From contig NZ_CP072877.1 of NCBI RefSeq assembly GCF_017968845.1, forward strand, positions 62,001 through 126,000: 64,000 nt of DNA, given 5' to 3'. Positions 19,168-26,515 of the stretch are shown here, piece after piece. Both the position numbers and the translations under genes were made by a program. Numbering within the stretch: the first letter of the stretch is position 1; each line of letters opens with the position of its first letter. Source of the DNA: Microbacterium sp. NIBRBAC000506063 (lineage in GTDB: Bacteria > Actinomycetota > Actinomycetes > Actinomycetales > Microbacteriaceae). The notes below the pieces were generated by a model. The model made no database searches and was not told where the DNA came from. It worked only from the letters and a program-made list of their open reading frames with translations.

Positions 19168-19289
19168 GACATACATCCTTCCAACTCAAAAGGATGCGGC
19201 ATCAAACCTGGGGCGCTTCAAACCGGGTCTGCTGAAGGTTTGGTTGAGTCCATGACCGCGTGATTCCCGGCTGGGGTCGTGCTGGAAGG

Positions 19290-19589
19290 ATGGCAATCGT
19301 GCCGAAGATCTATAATGACGAGTTCAAGCGGGACGCTGTGGCGATGGTCGCATCGGGCTCGTCCCAGAAGGCGGTGTGCAGGGATCTGGGGATCTCGAAG
19401 ACTGCGCTGCAGACGTGGGTGCGAGATGACCGGTTCCGCTCGCACGGGATGACCCCGACGATGGATCCGGACGAGCGCCGCGAGATGACCGCAGCGCTGC
19501 GGCGGATCCGGGAGTTGGAGATGGAGAACGAGGTGCTCCGGCGTGCGGCGGCGTATCTGTCGCAGGCGCATATCCTGCCCCCAAAATGA
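19290..19589 (+). CDS. IS3-B orfA
   Basis: About 99 residues: MAIVPKIYNDEFKRDAVAMV, helix-turn-helix KAVCRDLGISKTALQTWV, then the zipper helix RRIRELEMENEVLRRAAAYL. It ends at a CCCCCAAAATGA that in the intact element would be the frameshift site leading into orfB (next codons ATC TAC CCG at 20917). IS110-A has inserted exactly at this point, so orfA and orfB are separated. Confidence 0.88.
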   Translation: MAIVPKIYNDEFKRDAVAMVASGSSQKAVCRDLGISKTALQTWVRDDRFRSHGMTPTMDPDERREMTAALRRIRELEMENEVLRRAAAYLSQAHILPPK

Positions 19590-19606
19590 CGCTTCTATGC
19601 CTCGTG

Positions 19607-20652
19607 TCAAGTCATGCGGGTGCGTAGTTCACGGTAGAGCGCTCGGCAGACGTAGCGTTTCAGGCAGCGTCGGATCTCACGGATGGAGAGTCCTTCGGCA
19701 CGGCGGCGGGAGGCGTACTCACGGTGGTGGGGTCGTAGCTCAGGCGTGTGCGGACGACGACGTCGACAGCGCGGTTGAGTTGGCGATCGCCGGACCGGGA
19801 GAGGCGGTGGCGGGTGGTGTTGCCGGATGACGCGGGCAGCGGGGCGATGCCGCCGAGGGCGGCAAATGCAGCTTCTGATCGAACGCGGCCGTGGTGGGAG
19901 TAGGCCGCGACCAGGATCGCGCCGGTCACGGCTCCGACTCCGGGGACTGCCTGCAGCCCCGGCGCCAGCGCTTCAGTGAGCTGCCCGAGCTGGCGGTGGT
20001 TCTCTCGCAGAACTTCGGTTTGCTCGAGCACGGCTCTGGCGAGTCGCCGTGCTTCTTCGCGGAACACCCGAGTTGTCGCGTCGTCGCGATTTGTGCGCCA
20101 GGCTGCTATCGTCGCGATCTGGGCGTCTGTGAGCGGCTTGCGGGCGTCGACCGAGAGGCCGATGCTGTGGACAAGGGCGGTGAGGGCGTTGCGGTTCGCG
20201 GTGCGTTGCTGATCGACGAGCGCGCGGGCAGTCAGGAGTACGCGCAACGCCGTCCGGTCCCCGGTTCGCCGTGGCTGGGCGAGCTTGTCGAGGTCTTCTC
20301 TGATCACGCTTCTCGCGGCGGCTTCCGCGTCGATCGGGTCGGACTTCCCGGTGCGGGCGCGTGACGGTCTGGCGATCGGTCGGATCTCCGTGACTTCGAA
20401 CCCGCTCGCAGCCAACGCCGCCGCGATGCCCGCGCCGTAGGAGGACGTCCCCTCGATGGCCGCGGGTGTCGTCGTCCCCTGGGAGCGTCGAGCGATCCAG
20501 GAGAGCGCGCGGTTGGTGCCGGCAGAAGTGGTGGGGAAGGTGGCCGTGTCGATGATGCCGCCGGTGCGGGTCTCGACGAGGCAGTAGGTGTGTGTTCGGG
20601 CGTGAGTGTCGATGCCGACGACGTGTTCGAACTGATCGGCGACTGTCGTCAT
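19607..20652 (-). CDS. IS110-family DEDD transposase, apparent frameshift near C-terminus
   Basis: RuvC-like N-terminal domain (FEHVVGIDTHARTHTYCLV, AAIEGTSSYGAGIAAAL, GKSDPIDAEAAARS) and the C-terminal Transposase_20 domain (LQAVPGVGAVTGAILVAAYS, RSEAAFAALGGIAPLPASSG). One base is missing near 19728; repaired, the protein is about 348 residues and ends RRCLKRYVCRALYRELRT before TGA at 19607-19609. The serine of the transposase-20 domain lies in PLPASSGNTTRHR. Confidence 0.88.
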
Positions 20653-20917
20653 GCGAGCTCCTCTGGGATATCAGCACTTCGGCGGGCTGGCTCGGGTGGG
20701 GTCGCTCAGAGACACATCTGTAATGAGTCACGCCATTGCGGGCGGACAGGCTTCTGAGCAAGGCCTCTGCGCGGGCAGGCCGAGCCGCGGCACGGTCGCG
20801 GACACGTCCTTTTCAAGACACCGCCGCGAGCGGCGGGTCGGTTCTACCCGGAGTCACACGACCGAGCCGAGGCCCAGCCTGTCAGCCGGCCGCAGGCCCG
20901 CCAGAATCCATTACAGA
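20653..20917 (-). ncRNA. Candidate bridge-RNA region of IS110-A
   Basis: The 265 bases between the transposase start and the element end contain no gene. In characterised IS110-group elements the non-coding segment on this side encodes a structured bridge RNA whose loops pair with target and donor. I can see GC-rich self-complementary stretches (for example near 20820-20836) but did not fold it, so this is a positional prediction. Confidence 0.35.
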
Positions 20918-21584
20918 TCTACCCGCTCGTCCGTGAGCTGGCCGCGCAGAAGGCGCCCATCCCGGTGCCGGTCGCGGTGGCGTGCCGGGTGCTGGGCTTC
21001 ACCGAGCAGGCGTACTACAAGTGGTTGAAGCAGCCCGTCAGCGCGCGCGAGGTCGAGGAAGCGCACCTGATCGAGGTGCTCCGAGAACTGCACGAGGACG
21101 ACCCCAAGGCGGGTACCGGGTGCTCTCCGACGACATCACCGACCTCGGTTACCAGCTCTCCGAGCGGCGCGTGTGGCGGCTGTGTCATGTCGCGGGGATC
21201 CGCTCAACGATCACGACCCGTAAACGCCGGTATCGGAAAGCGGGCCCGCCCGTGCACGATGACCTCGTGAACCGGGACTTCACCGCCACGGGCCGAACCA
21301 GCTGTGGCTGACCGACATCACCGAGCACTGGACCGGAGAGGGAAAGCTCTACCTGTGCGCGATCAAAGACGTGTGGGGCAACAAGATCGTCGGCTACTCG
21401 ATCGACAGCAGGATGAAGGCTCGCCTGGCCGTGAACGCCCTCGAGATGGCCGTCGCTCACCGCGGTGACCCGGAAGGCGTCATCGTTCACAGCGACCGTG
21501 GCAGTCAGGTCGAGGAAATTCCGCAAGGCGCTCAAGCGACACCACCTGCTCGGGTCGATGGGCCGCGTCGGTGCGTGCGGAGAC
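20918..21584 (+). pseudogene. IS3-B orfB, first three quarters
   Basis: Reads IYPLVRELAAQKAPIPVPVA, VLGFTEQAYYKWLKQP, DDITDLGYQLSERRVWRLC, then the catalytic parts LWLTDITEHWTGEGKLYL and VIVHSDRGSQ, and continues to GSMGRVGACGD, where IS110-B cuts it. It also shows several one-base breaks (about 21115, 21295, 21508). The rest (DNAAMESFFSLLQKN onward) resumes at 24255. Two of the three DDE acidic residues are on this piece and the glutamate is on the other, so no active transposase can be made. Confidence 0.82.
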
Positions 21585-21815
21585 TGTGAGAGTGTCGAGT
21601 ACCTCCTGGCGGCCTGACTCTTGCTGACGACTGACCCCGAAGTCTGGGTGTCCTTGCTGTTGATCTGTCGTCCGTCAGGAGGCGCATCACCCTCGTGGTG
21701 CTGGCCGGGCGGGCGTGACCTCATAGGAGCCTGATCGCAACAGTCCCATCACAGTCCCGTCCACCCGACCGGCCAGTGTCACTCACCCTGTCCTGATCTG
21801 GTTGGAGCGAGCACT
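21585..21815 (+). ncRNA. Candidate bridge-RNA region of IS110-B
   Basis: A 231-base gene-free segment between the element end and the transposase start, the position occupied by the bridge RNA in the IS110 group. It contains ATAGGAGCCTGATC near 21723, similar to the right tip ATAGGAGCATCAAC of the element. Prediction from position only. Confidence 0.35.
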
Positions 21816-22845
21816 ATGAGCATGCAGCATGTCCCCCTCACCGTCGAGTCGTTGTTGGCGTCGACACTCACAAACACGTCCACGTCGCCGTCGCGATCGA
21901 TGAGCTCGGCGCGGTCCTGGATCGTCGGTCTTTCGCGGCGGATTCCGGTGGTTACGGTCAGCTGATCGACTGGGGCGAGTCGTTCGGCGGGAAGCTCACC
22001 TTCGGGATCGAAGGCACCGGATCCTATGGCGCAGGCCTGGCTGGCGCAGTGCGCCGTCGTGGAATCGGGACGCTGGAGGTGATGAGAACGGACCGTCGCG
22101 ACCGGCGGTTGCGAGGCAAGTCCGACACGATCGATGCCGAGAACGCAGCCAGGGCAGTTCTCGCGGGCCTGGCCACGGCCATCCCGAAGTCAGCTGACGG
22201 AACGGTGGAGATGATCCGTCAGATCAAGGTCGCCAAGGACATCGCCGTCAAGGCGAGAACATCCGCGATGATCAGCCTCAAGCAGGTCATCGTGAATGCC
22301 CCGATGATCTGCGTCAGGAGCTGCAGCCGCTATCGAAGATGGCGCTCATTCACCGTTGCGCGGCGCTTCGTCCGGGCCAGGTGACCACGATCATCGCGTC
22401 GACCAAGCACACTTTACGGTCGATTGCTCGTCGGTGGGAAGTACTGGATGCCGAGATCTCCGGGCATGAGAAGCTTCTGGCAGAGCTGACCGCGCAGATC
22501 GCTCCCGATCTCGCGAAAGCTTTTGCAGTCGGTCCTGACACCGCGGCCGAGATGCTGATCGTCGCCGGCGACAATCCGGAACGGATCCGTTCGGAGGCCG
22601 CGTTCGCCAGGCTCTGCGGCGTCGCCCCGATCCCAGCATCTTCGGGATGACCACCCGACACCGGCTCAATCGGGGCGGTCACCGGCAAGCGAACGCCGCG
22701 CTCTACCGTGTCGTCATCGTTCGCATGCAGCACCACGAACCCACCAAGGCCTACGTCGCCCGCCGCACAACCGAAGGCAAGACGAAGTCCGAGATCATCC
22801 GGTGTCTGAAACGTCTTCTCGCCCGCGAACTCTGGGCCGCGATGC
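21816..22845 (+). pseudogene. IS110-B DEDD transposase, interrupted by IS3-C
   Basis: After repair of early breaks the protein reads VVGVDTHKHVHVAVAIDELG, FGIEGTGSYGAGLAGAV, GKSDTIDAENAARAVLAG and PDTAAEMLIVAGDNPERIRS, and ends RCLKRLLARELWAAM at the IS3-C junction. Joining across IS3-C after removing one copy of the 4-bp duplication gives ATG CGA CCC and the tail RPIREARPSLQIAA with stop TGA at 24236-24238. This proves that IS3-C hit the last 15 codons. Several one-base breaks are present (about 21855, 22295, 22640). Confidence 0.82.
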
Positions 22846-22854
22846 TGTCCCGCG

Positions 22855-23849
22855 TCAAGTAGTTGGCAGGATTTCTTCTCTTTCGAAGTTGGGGATGGTG
22901 GGTCGGCCAGGCCCAGGTGGACTTCCATTGGCCGGTTCCAGGCGATTGCCTCGTGAGGGCGGATCGTGTTGTATTCGATGCGGTAGTCCTCGGCGCGCTC
23001 TGTGAGGGTGAGCGCGTCGGGGATGTCGTCGAGGGACAGCCGCTCGTACTTCAACGTCCCGAACCCGCGTTCGCGTGACCCGTTCTGCCCGGGCGATTTC
23101 ACCCGCGTGCGGACGTGTCGCAGCTCGGGTGGCGCATGATGAACAGCTCGAAGTTCAGCGACCGGAACGGGCCGCCGTTGTCGGTGACGATCGTGACCAC
23201 CGGCAGCAGCTCACCGGTGTCGGTGTCGACCTGGCACTGGTCGACGAGGGATGCCCGAACATGGCCTCGTAGTCGGCCAGAGCCAGTTCGACTGCGGCGA
23301 TCGCGTCGTGCTGGTTCGCCGTCGGTGACGTGTGGAAGCGGTGCTCGAGTTTGGAGTACCAGTCCCGACATCCAGCGATCCGCCACGTGCCACCGGTGGT
23401 GGTCTCGAACTCGCTGAAGTCCAGCTGCCACACCTGGTTCGGACCTGTCGGTGTCACCGCGAACGCGGCCTTGCGGTCTGCCGCGAGCTCGCGGCGTTGT
23501 TTCTGGTACTCGGACGGCAGGATCAGCCCGTCATCGCGCAGCAGCCGCAGCACGGTCGCCTGCGACACCTTGTGACCGTCGTGGCGGGTCATCGCCCAGA
23601 TCTTCCGATGACCCCACTCCGGCTTGGCCAGCGCATGGGCGACCACCAGCGGCGGGCTGCGTCCCTGGCCGGCTGCGGCCACGGGCCCTTCGGCGGCTGC
23701 GACTGCTTCGCCCGGGCTTGCCAACGTCGCCAGGTGCGTTCGGGCATGTCGATGAGCTGGCAGAACCTCGAAGTCGACATGCCCGCATCCACGCGGATCA
23801 CCTCGAGGTCCTCGAAGGGCCCAAGCGGCCCTCCGCGGACTTCTTCCAC
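22855..23849 (-). CDS. IS3-C orfB, DDE transposase, apparent frameshifts
   Basis: Integrase-type transposase: STSRFCQLIDMPERTWRRW, EWGHRKIWAMTRHDGHKVSQ, the DDE residues in NQVWQLDFSEFETT, VTIVTDNGGPF and NGSRERGFGTLKYERL, ending in YNTIRPHEAIAWNRP and IPNFEREEILPTT with TGA at 22855-22857. At least three one-base breaks (about 23655, 23240 and 22895) interrupt the frame. The catalytic residues are all present, so with repair it would be a normal enzyme. Confidence 0.85.
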
Positions 23850-24115
23850 ACTCGGATCTCGACCGCTGCCTCGCCGAGGGCTTGGGTCAGTTCGGCGACC
23901 TCGTCCTCGAGTTGCTGCTCCCGCGTCGAGGGCTTGGACTTGCCGGCCTCGATCCCGGCCTTTCCTCCCTCGAGGAACTGTCGCTTCCAGTTCCCGATCG
24001 CTTGCTCGGAGACCTTCTCCCGGCGGGCGGCTTCGGCGATCGTGATCTCGCCTTGCAGAACGGACAACACGATGCGGAGCTTCTTGTCCACAGGGATCGT
24101 GGGTGGACGACTCAT
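23798..24115 (-). CDS. IS3-C orfA
   Basis: 105-residue helix-turn-helix protein: MSRPPTIPVDKKLRIVLSVL, ITIAEAARREKVSEQAIGNW, then the coiled-coil-prone helix REQQLEDEVAELTQALGEA. It overlaps the start region of orfB, as usual for the programmed -1 frameshift that makes the fusion transposase. Confidence 0.88.
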   Translation of the reverse strand: MSRPPTIPVDKKLRIVLSVLQGEITIAEAARREKVSEQAIGNWKRQFLEGGKAGIEAGKSKPSTREQQLEDEVAELTQALGEAAVEIRVWKKSAEGRLGPSRTSR

Positions 24116-24161
24116 GATGGGTTCAGACCTTTCAACTGGGGCGTTGCATCAGCAACTAACT

Positions 24162-24191
24162 ACCCCTGCCACATAGTCTGACGCGCGACAA
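24162..24191. repeat. Right terminus of IS3-C, matched by the relic at 17827
   Basis: Inverted, base-for-base identical partner of 17827-17856. Two inverted copies 6.3 kb apart enclose almost the whole IS nest and could support inversion by homologous or transposase-mediated recombination, although 30 bp is short for RecA. Confidence 0.8.
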
Positions 24192-24254
24192 TGCGACCCA
24201 TCCGCGAAGCCCGACCATCCCTCCAAATCGCGGCTTGACAGATATAGGAGCATC

Positions 24255-24461
24255 AACGCTGCGATGGAATCGTTCTTCAGCCTGCTGCAGAAGAACGTCC
24301 TCGACCGGCATCCCTGGGCGAGCAGGCTCCAGCTGCGGCTCGCGATCGTGCAGTGGATCGAAGGGATCTACCACCGCAAACGGCGACAGCGACGACTCGG
24401 GAAACTGACCCCCGTCGAGTTCGAGACCATAATGATGGAAGCCGCCTGCCTGGCGGCATAA
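24255..24461 (+). pseudogene. IS3-B orfB, last quarter
   Basis: In-frame continuation of the piece at 20918-21584: NAAMESFFSLLQKNVLDRHP, IVQWIEGIYHRKRRQRRLG and KLTPVEFETIMM, then TAA at 24459-24461. It holds the catalytic glutamate (MESFFS). Its clean restart at the exact codon after the IS110-B tip defines the insertion point. Confidence 0.85.
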
Positions 24462-24493
24462 ACCCCGGACTCAACCGAACCTTCAGCAGACCC

Positions 24494-24557
24494 CATCGGC
24501 GTAGGCCCCGTGGACCAGGACGATGGTCTGCTTCGGAGCGTGGGTGGTCGTGTGCAT
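24494..24557 (-). pseudogene. Alpha/beta-hydrolase gene, N-terminal stub
   Basis: From ATG 24555-24557 the minus strand reads MHTTTHAPKQTIVLVHGAYA DG and then runs into IS3-B. TIVLVHGAYADG is the first strand and oxyanion-hole HGA motif of a common alpha/beta-hydrolase group with HGAFADGSSW-like starts. Only 21 codons remain, so the gene is dead unless the rest is elsewhere. A CCTTTC-complement ribosome site (GAAAGGAAAG) lies upstream, and a strong dyad (24627-24652) sits in its promoter region. Confidence 0.7.
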
Positions 24558-24626
24558 GGTGTCTTTCCTTTCGCGATGGCTTGCGCCTTCCGAGGAGCCG
24601 GTTTCGACTCACCCTGTGCAACACCG

Positions 24627-24652
24627 GCGGCATGCAATATAGTGCATGCCGC
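24627..24652. promoter_or_regulatory. Strong palindrome, putative GntR operator 1
   Basis: Perfect 10-base arms GCGGCATGCA and TGCATGCCGC around ATATAG, about 70 bases upstream of the truncated hydrolase start and just beyond the end of the GntR gene. A related sequence occurs twice in the gntR-acdS gap, so it is likely a binding site for that regulator. This would make the hydrolase part of the same regulon. Confidence 0.6.
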
Positions 24653-24699
24653 GCGAAAGGAGACTCGCACTCTTTGAGGTTGGACTCGCTCGCGGTGGG

Positions 24700-25364
24700 T
24701 CAGTCGGCTGTGATCGGGAGGCTGTGCCACGTGTGGAAGGCGAGGTGCGCAGCGCCTTCGGCGTCGCCGGCCGCACACAGCTCGATCAGCTGAGAGTGGC
24801 GCTCGATCGCAGCGAACTTGTCGACGGAGAGGAAGCGGAGGAACTCGGCGCGACGGAGCACAGGCGTGTACTGCTCGAGAACCGCAGCGAGTGCCGGGTT
24901 GTGGGCGGCGACCACGAGTGCATCGTGGAAGGCGTCATCGGCGATCACCGCGGCGGCGGCGTCGCCCGCTTCGACGGCGGCGGCGAAGCGTTCATTCGCT
25001 GCGCGCATGGCTTCCAGCTGATGCTCGGAAAGGAGCGGGACGGCAACGCGTGCCGCAAGCTCATGCATCGCGGCCACCACATCGCGCGCGTTGCGGACGG
25101 CGGCCTCCTCGACGTCGGCGACGACGGTGGACCGGCCGGCCGAGCGACGATGAGTCCGCTCTCGGCGAGCCGCAGGATCGCCTCGCGCACCGGCGTCCGG
25201 CTCACGCCGAGCCAGTCGGCGAGCTCGCCATCGCGGAGGCTCTCGCCGGGCGCGAAGGTGCCGTCGACGATCGCGTCACGCAGTCGCTGATACACATCGT
25301 CCCGAAGAAGCGACCGGCCGACGGGGGAGAGGAGGTCGGGATGGGCATGCGATGTATTGCACAC
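24700..25364 (-). CDS. GntR-family regulator, FadR/FCD type, apparent frameshift
   Basis: Winged helix at about residues 15-80 ([39 protein letters not shown]) followed by an all-helical FCD ligand domain ([56 protein letters not shown]). One base is missing near 25130 and repair gives 221 residues. The first ATG is at 25362; an alternative start at 25348 becomes in frame if one C is missing from the CCCCC near 25330. It diverges from acdS with about 100 bases between, so it very probably controls acdS and itself. Confidence 0.85.
25344..25364. promoter_or_regulatory. Putative GntR operator 2 (over gntR start)
   Basis: GGCATGCGATGTATTGCACAC matches 16 of 21 positions of the complement of operator 1 (GGCATGCACTATATTGCATG...). 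It covers the gntR start region, suggesting autoregulation. Confidence 0.5.
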
Positions 25365-25421
25365 AGAATCCTGGCAGAAGTCAACCCGCCACCCCGGACA
25401 TGGTGCGAATGTCCCTCAATG

Positions 25422-25435
25422 TGTAATATATTGCG
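25422..25435. promoter_or_regulatory. Putative GntR operator 3 (acdS promoter)
   Basis: TGTAATATATTGCG, 33 bases before the acdS start, shares TG-Y-AATATA-K-TGC-R with operator 1 (TGCAATATAGTGCA). Being AT-rich it may also overlap the -10 region. Confidence 0.45.
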
Positions 25436-25467
25436 TATCGAAAACCGTTGATGAAGTGAGGACCCGG

Positions 25468-26506
25468 ATGCCACTCTCAGACTTCCCCCGCCACAGGCTC
25501 ACCTTCGGGCCGAGCCCCGTCCATCCGCTTCCGCGGTTGAGCGCCCATCTCGGTGGCGCACAGGTGTGGGCCAAGCGGGAGGACTGCAACTCCGGGCTCG
25601 CCTTCGGCGGCAACAAGACGCGGAAACTGGAGTACATCGTGCCCGACGCGCTCGCGCAGGGCGCCGACACCCTCGTCTCGATCGGCGGATACCAGTCGAA
25701 CCACACCAGGCAGGTCGCCGCCGTCGCGGCATCCCTCGGCCTTGACGCCGTGCTCGTCCAGGAGAAGTGGGTCGATTGGCCCGACAGCGTCAACGACCGC
25801 GTGGGCAACATCATGCTCAGCCGCATCCTGGGCGCCGAAGTGCGACTGGACTCGGCGGGGTTCGGGATCGGCTTCAAGGACTCGTGGAAGCGGGCCATCG
25901 CCGACGTCGAGGAGAGAGGCGGACGCCCCTACGCGATTCCCGCCGGCGGCTCCGACCACCCTCTGGGCGGTCTCGGCTTCGCGAACTGGGCGTACGAGGT
26001 GCAGCAGCAGGAGCAGGAACTCGACGTTTTCTTCGACACGATCGTGGTGTGCTCGGTCACCGGATCCACGCATGCGGGCATGATCGCCGGCTTCGCCGCG
26101 CTGGAGGATGCCGGCGGTCGGCCCCGCCGGGTGATCGGCATCGACGCGAGCGCGAAGATCGATGAGACCCGCGATCAGGTGGCTCGTATCGCACGGGCGA
26201 CGGCCGCGCTGATCGGTGTCGATCGCCCCTGCGAGACGACGAGATCACCGTGCTCTCCGGATGGGCGGGCGATCGCTACGGGATCCCGGTCGACTCCACG
26301 ATCGATGCCATTCGACTGACCGGCCAGTTGGAGGGCGTCATCCTTGACCCCGTCTATGAAGGCAAGTCCATGGCAGGCTCATCGACCTTGTCGCGAACGG
26401 CGAGATCTCCCGCGACAGCACGGTCCTCTACGCTCACCTCGGCGGGCAGCCCGCGCTCAACGCCTACAGCGCCCTGTTCACGCACAGCGCGCGGGTGGCG
26501 GTATGA
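25468..26506 (+). CDS. acdS: 1-aminocyclopropane-1-carboxylate deaminase, apparent frameshifts
   Basis: PLP enzyme that converts the plant ethylene precursor ACC to 2-oxobutyrate and ammonia. The sequence follows characterised ACC deaminases closely: [38 protein letters not shown] (PLP lysine in GGNKTRK), [19 protein letters not shown] and [12 protein letters not shown]. It keeps the residues used to separate true ACC deaminase from D-cysteine desulfhydrase: glutamate in DPVYEGKSM and leucine in [11 protein letters not shown]. Breaks near 26227 (CCCC for CCCCC) and 26370 each need one base; repair gives about 346 residues. Start ATG 25468 follows GAGGAC. Divergent from the GntR gene. Confidence 0.92.
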
Positions 26507-26515
26507 GCGGCGACG

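Larger units (their letters stand above)
17856..19220 (-). mobile_element. IS3-A, IS3-family insertion sequence
   Basis: A 1365-bp element bounded by perfect 16-base inverted ends, TGAAGCGCCCCAGGTT at 17856-17871 and its complement at 19205-19220, with the TG...CA tips usual for the family. It carries overlapping orfA and orfB on the minus strand. No target duplication is visible (left flank GGG, right flank AAC), so at least one flank has been rearranged. IS3-B starts only 4 bases to the right. Confidence 0.9.
19590..20917 (-). mobile_element. IS110-A inserted between orfA and orfB of IS3-B
   Basis: About 1328 bp, boundaries exact to within 2 bases because the dinucleotide GA is present at both junctions (19588-19589 and 20916-20917). 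It has no long inverted repeats, as usual for IS110. It carries one minus-strand DEDD transposase and a long non-coding segment upstream of it (20653-20917), the layout of the IS110 group whose non-coding end specifies a bridge RNA. Confidence 0.85.
22846..24190 (-). mobile_element. IS3-C, IS3-family element with ATGC target duplication
   Basis: A 1345-bp element with imperfect 25-26-base inverted ends, TGTCCCGCGTCAAG at the left and the complement of TGTCGCGCGTCAGAC at the right. The 4 bases ATGC occur on both sides (22842-22845 and 24191-24194), a clean target-site duplication, so it is the youngest insertion of the nest. It carries minus-strand orfA and orfB. A 28-30-base solo copy of its right tip is at 17827-17856. 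Confidence 0.9.
21585..24254 (+). mobile_element. IS110-B inserted in orfB of IS3-B and itself split by IS3-C
   Basis: The insert separates GGAGAC of IS3-B orfB from AACGCTGCG. Its right tip ...ATATAGGAGCATC is like typical IS110 ends. Subtracting IS3-C (1345 bp) and its 4-bp duplication leaves about 1321 bp, nearly the size of IS110-A. Gene order is a non-coding 5' part (21585-21815), then the plus-strand transposase. Confidence 0.82.
19225..24493 (+). mobile_element. IS3-B, IS3-family element interrupted by two IS110 elements
   Basis: Outer inverted ends of about 27 bases with one mismatch lie at 19225-19251 and 24467-24493 (CTGCTGAAGGTTTGG against the complement of CCGAACCTTCAGCAG). OrfA is at the left, orfB starts after IS110-A, is cut again by IS110-B, and its last quarter lies at 24255-24461. 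Subtracting 1328 bp and 2670 bp leaves about 1271 bp, a normal IS3 size. It landed in an alpha/beta-hydrolase gene on its right; its left flank is lost against IS3-A. Confidence 0.88.

Noticed and set aside
25468..26506. D-cysteine desulfhydrase instead of ACC deaminase
   Set aside because: Residues at the two discriminating positions are Glu (VYEGK) and Leu (HLGG), as in ACC deaminase.
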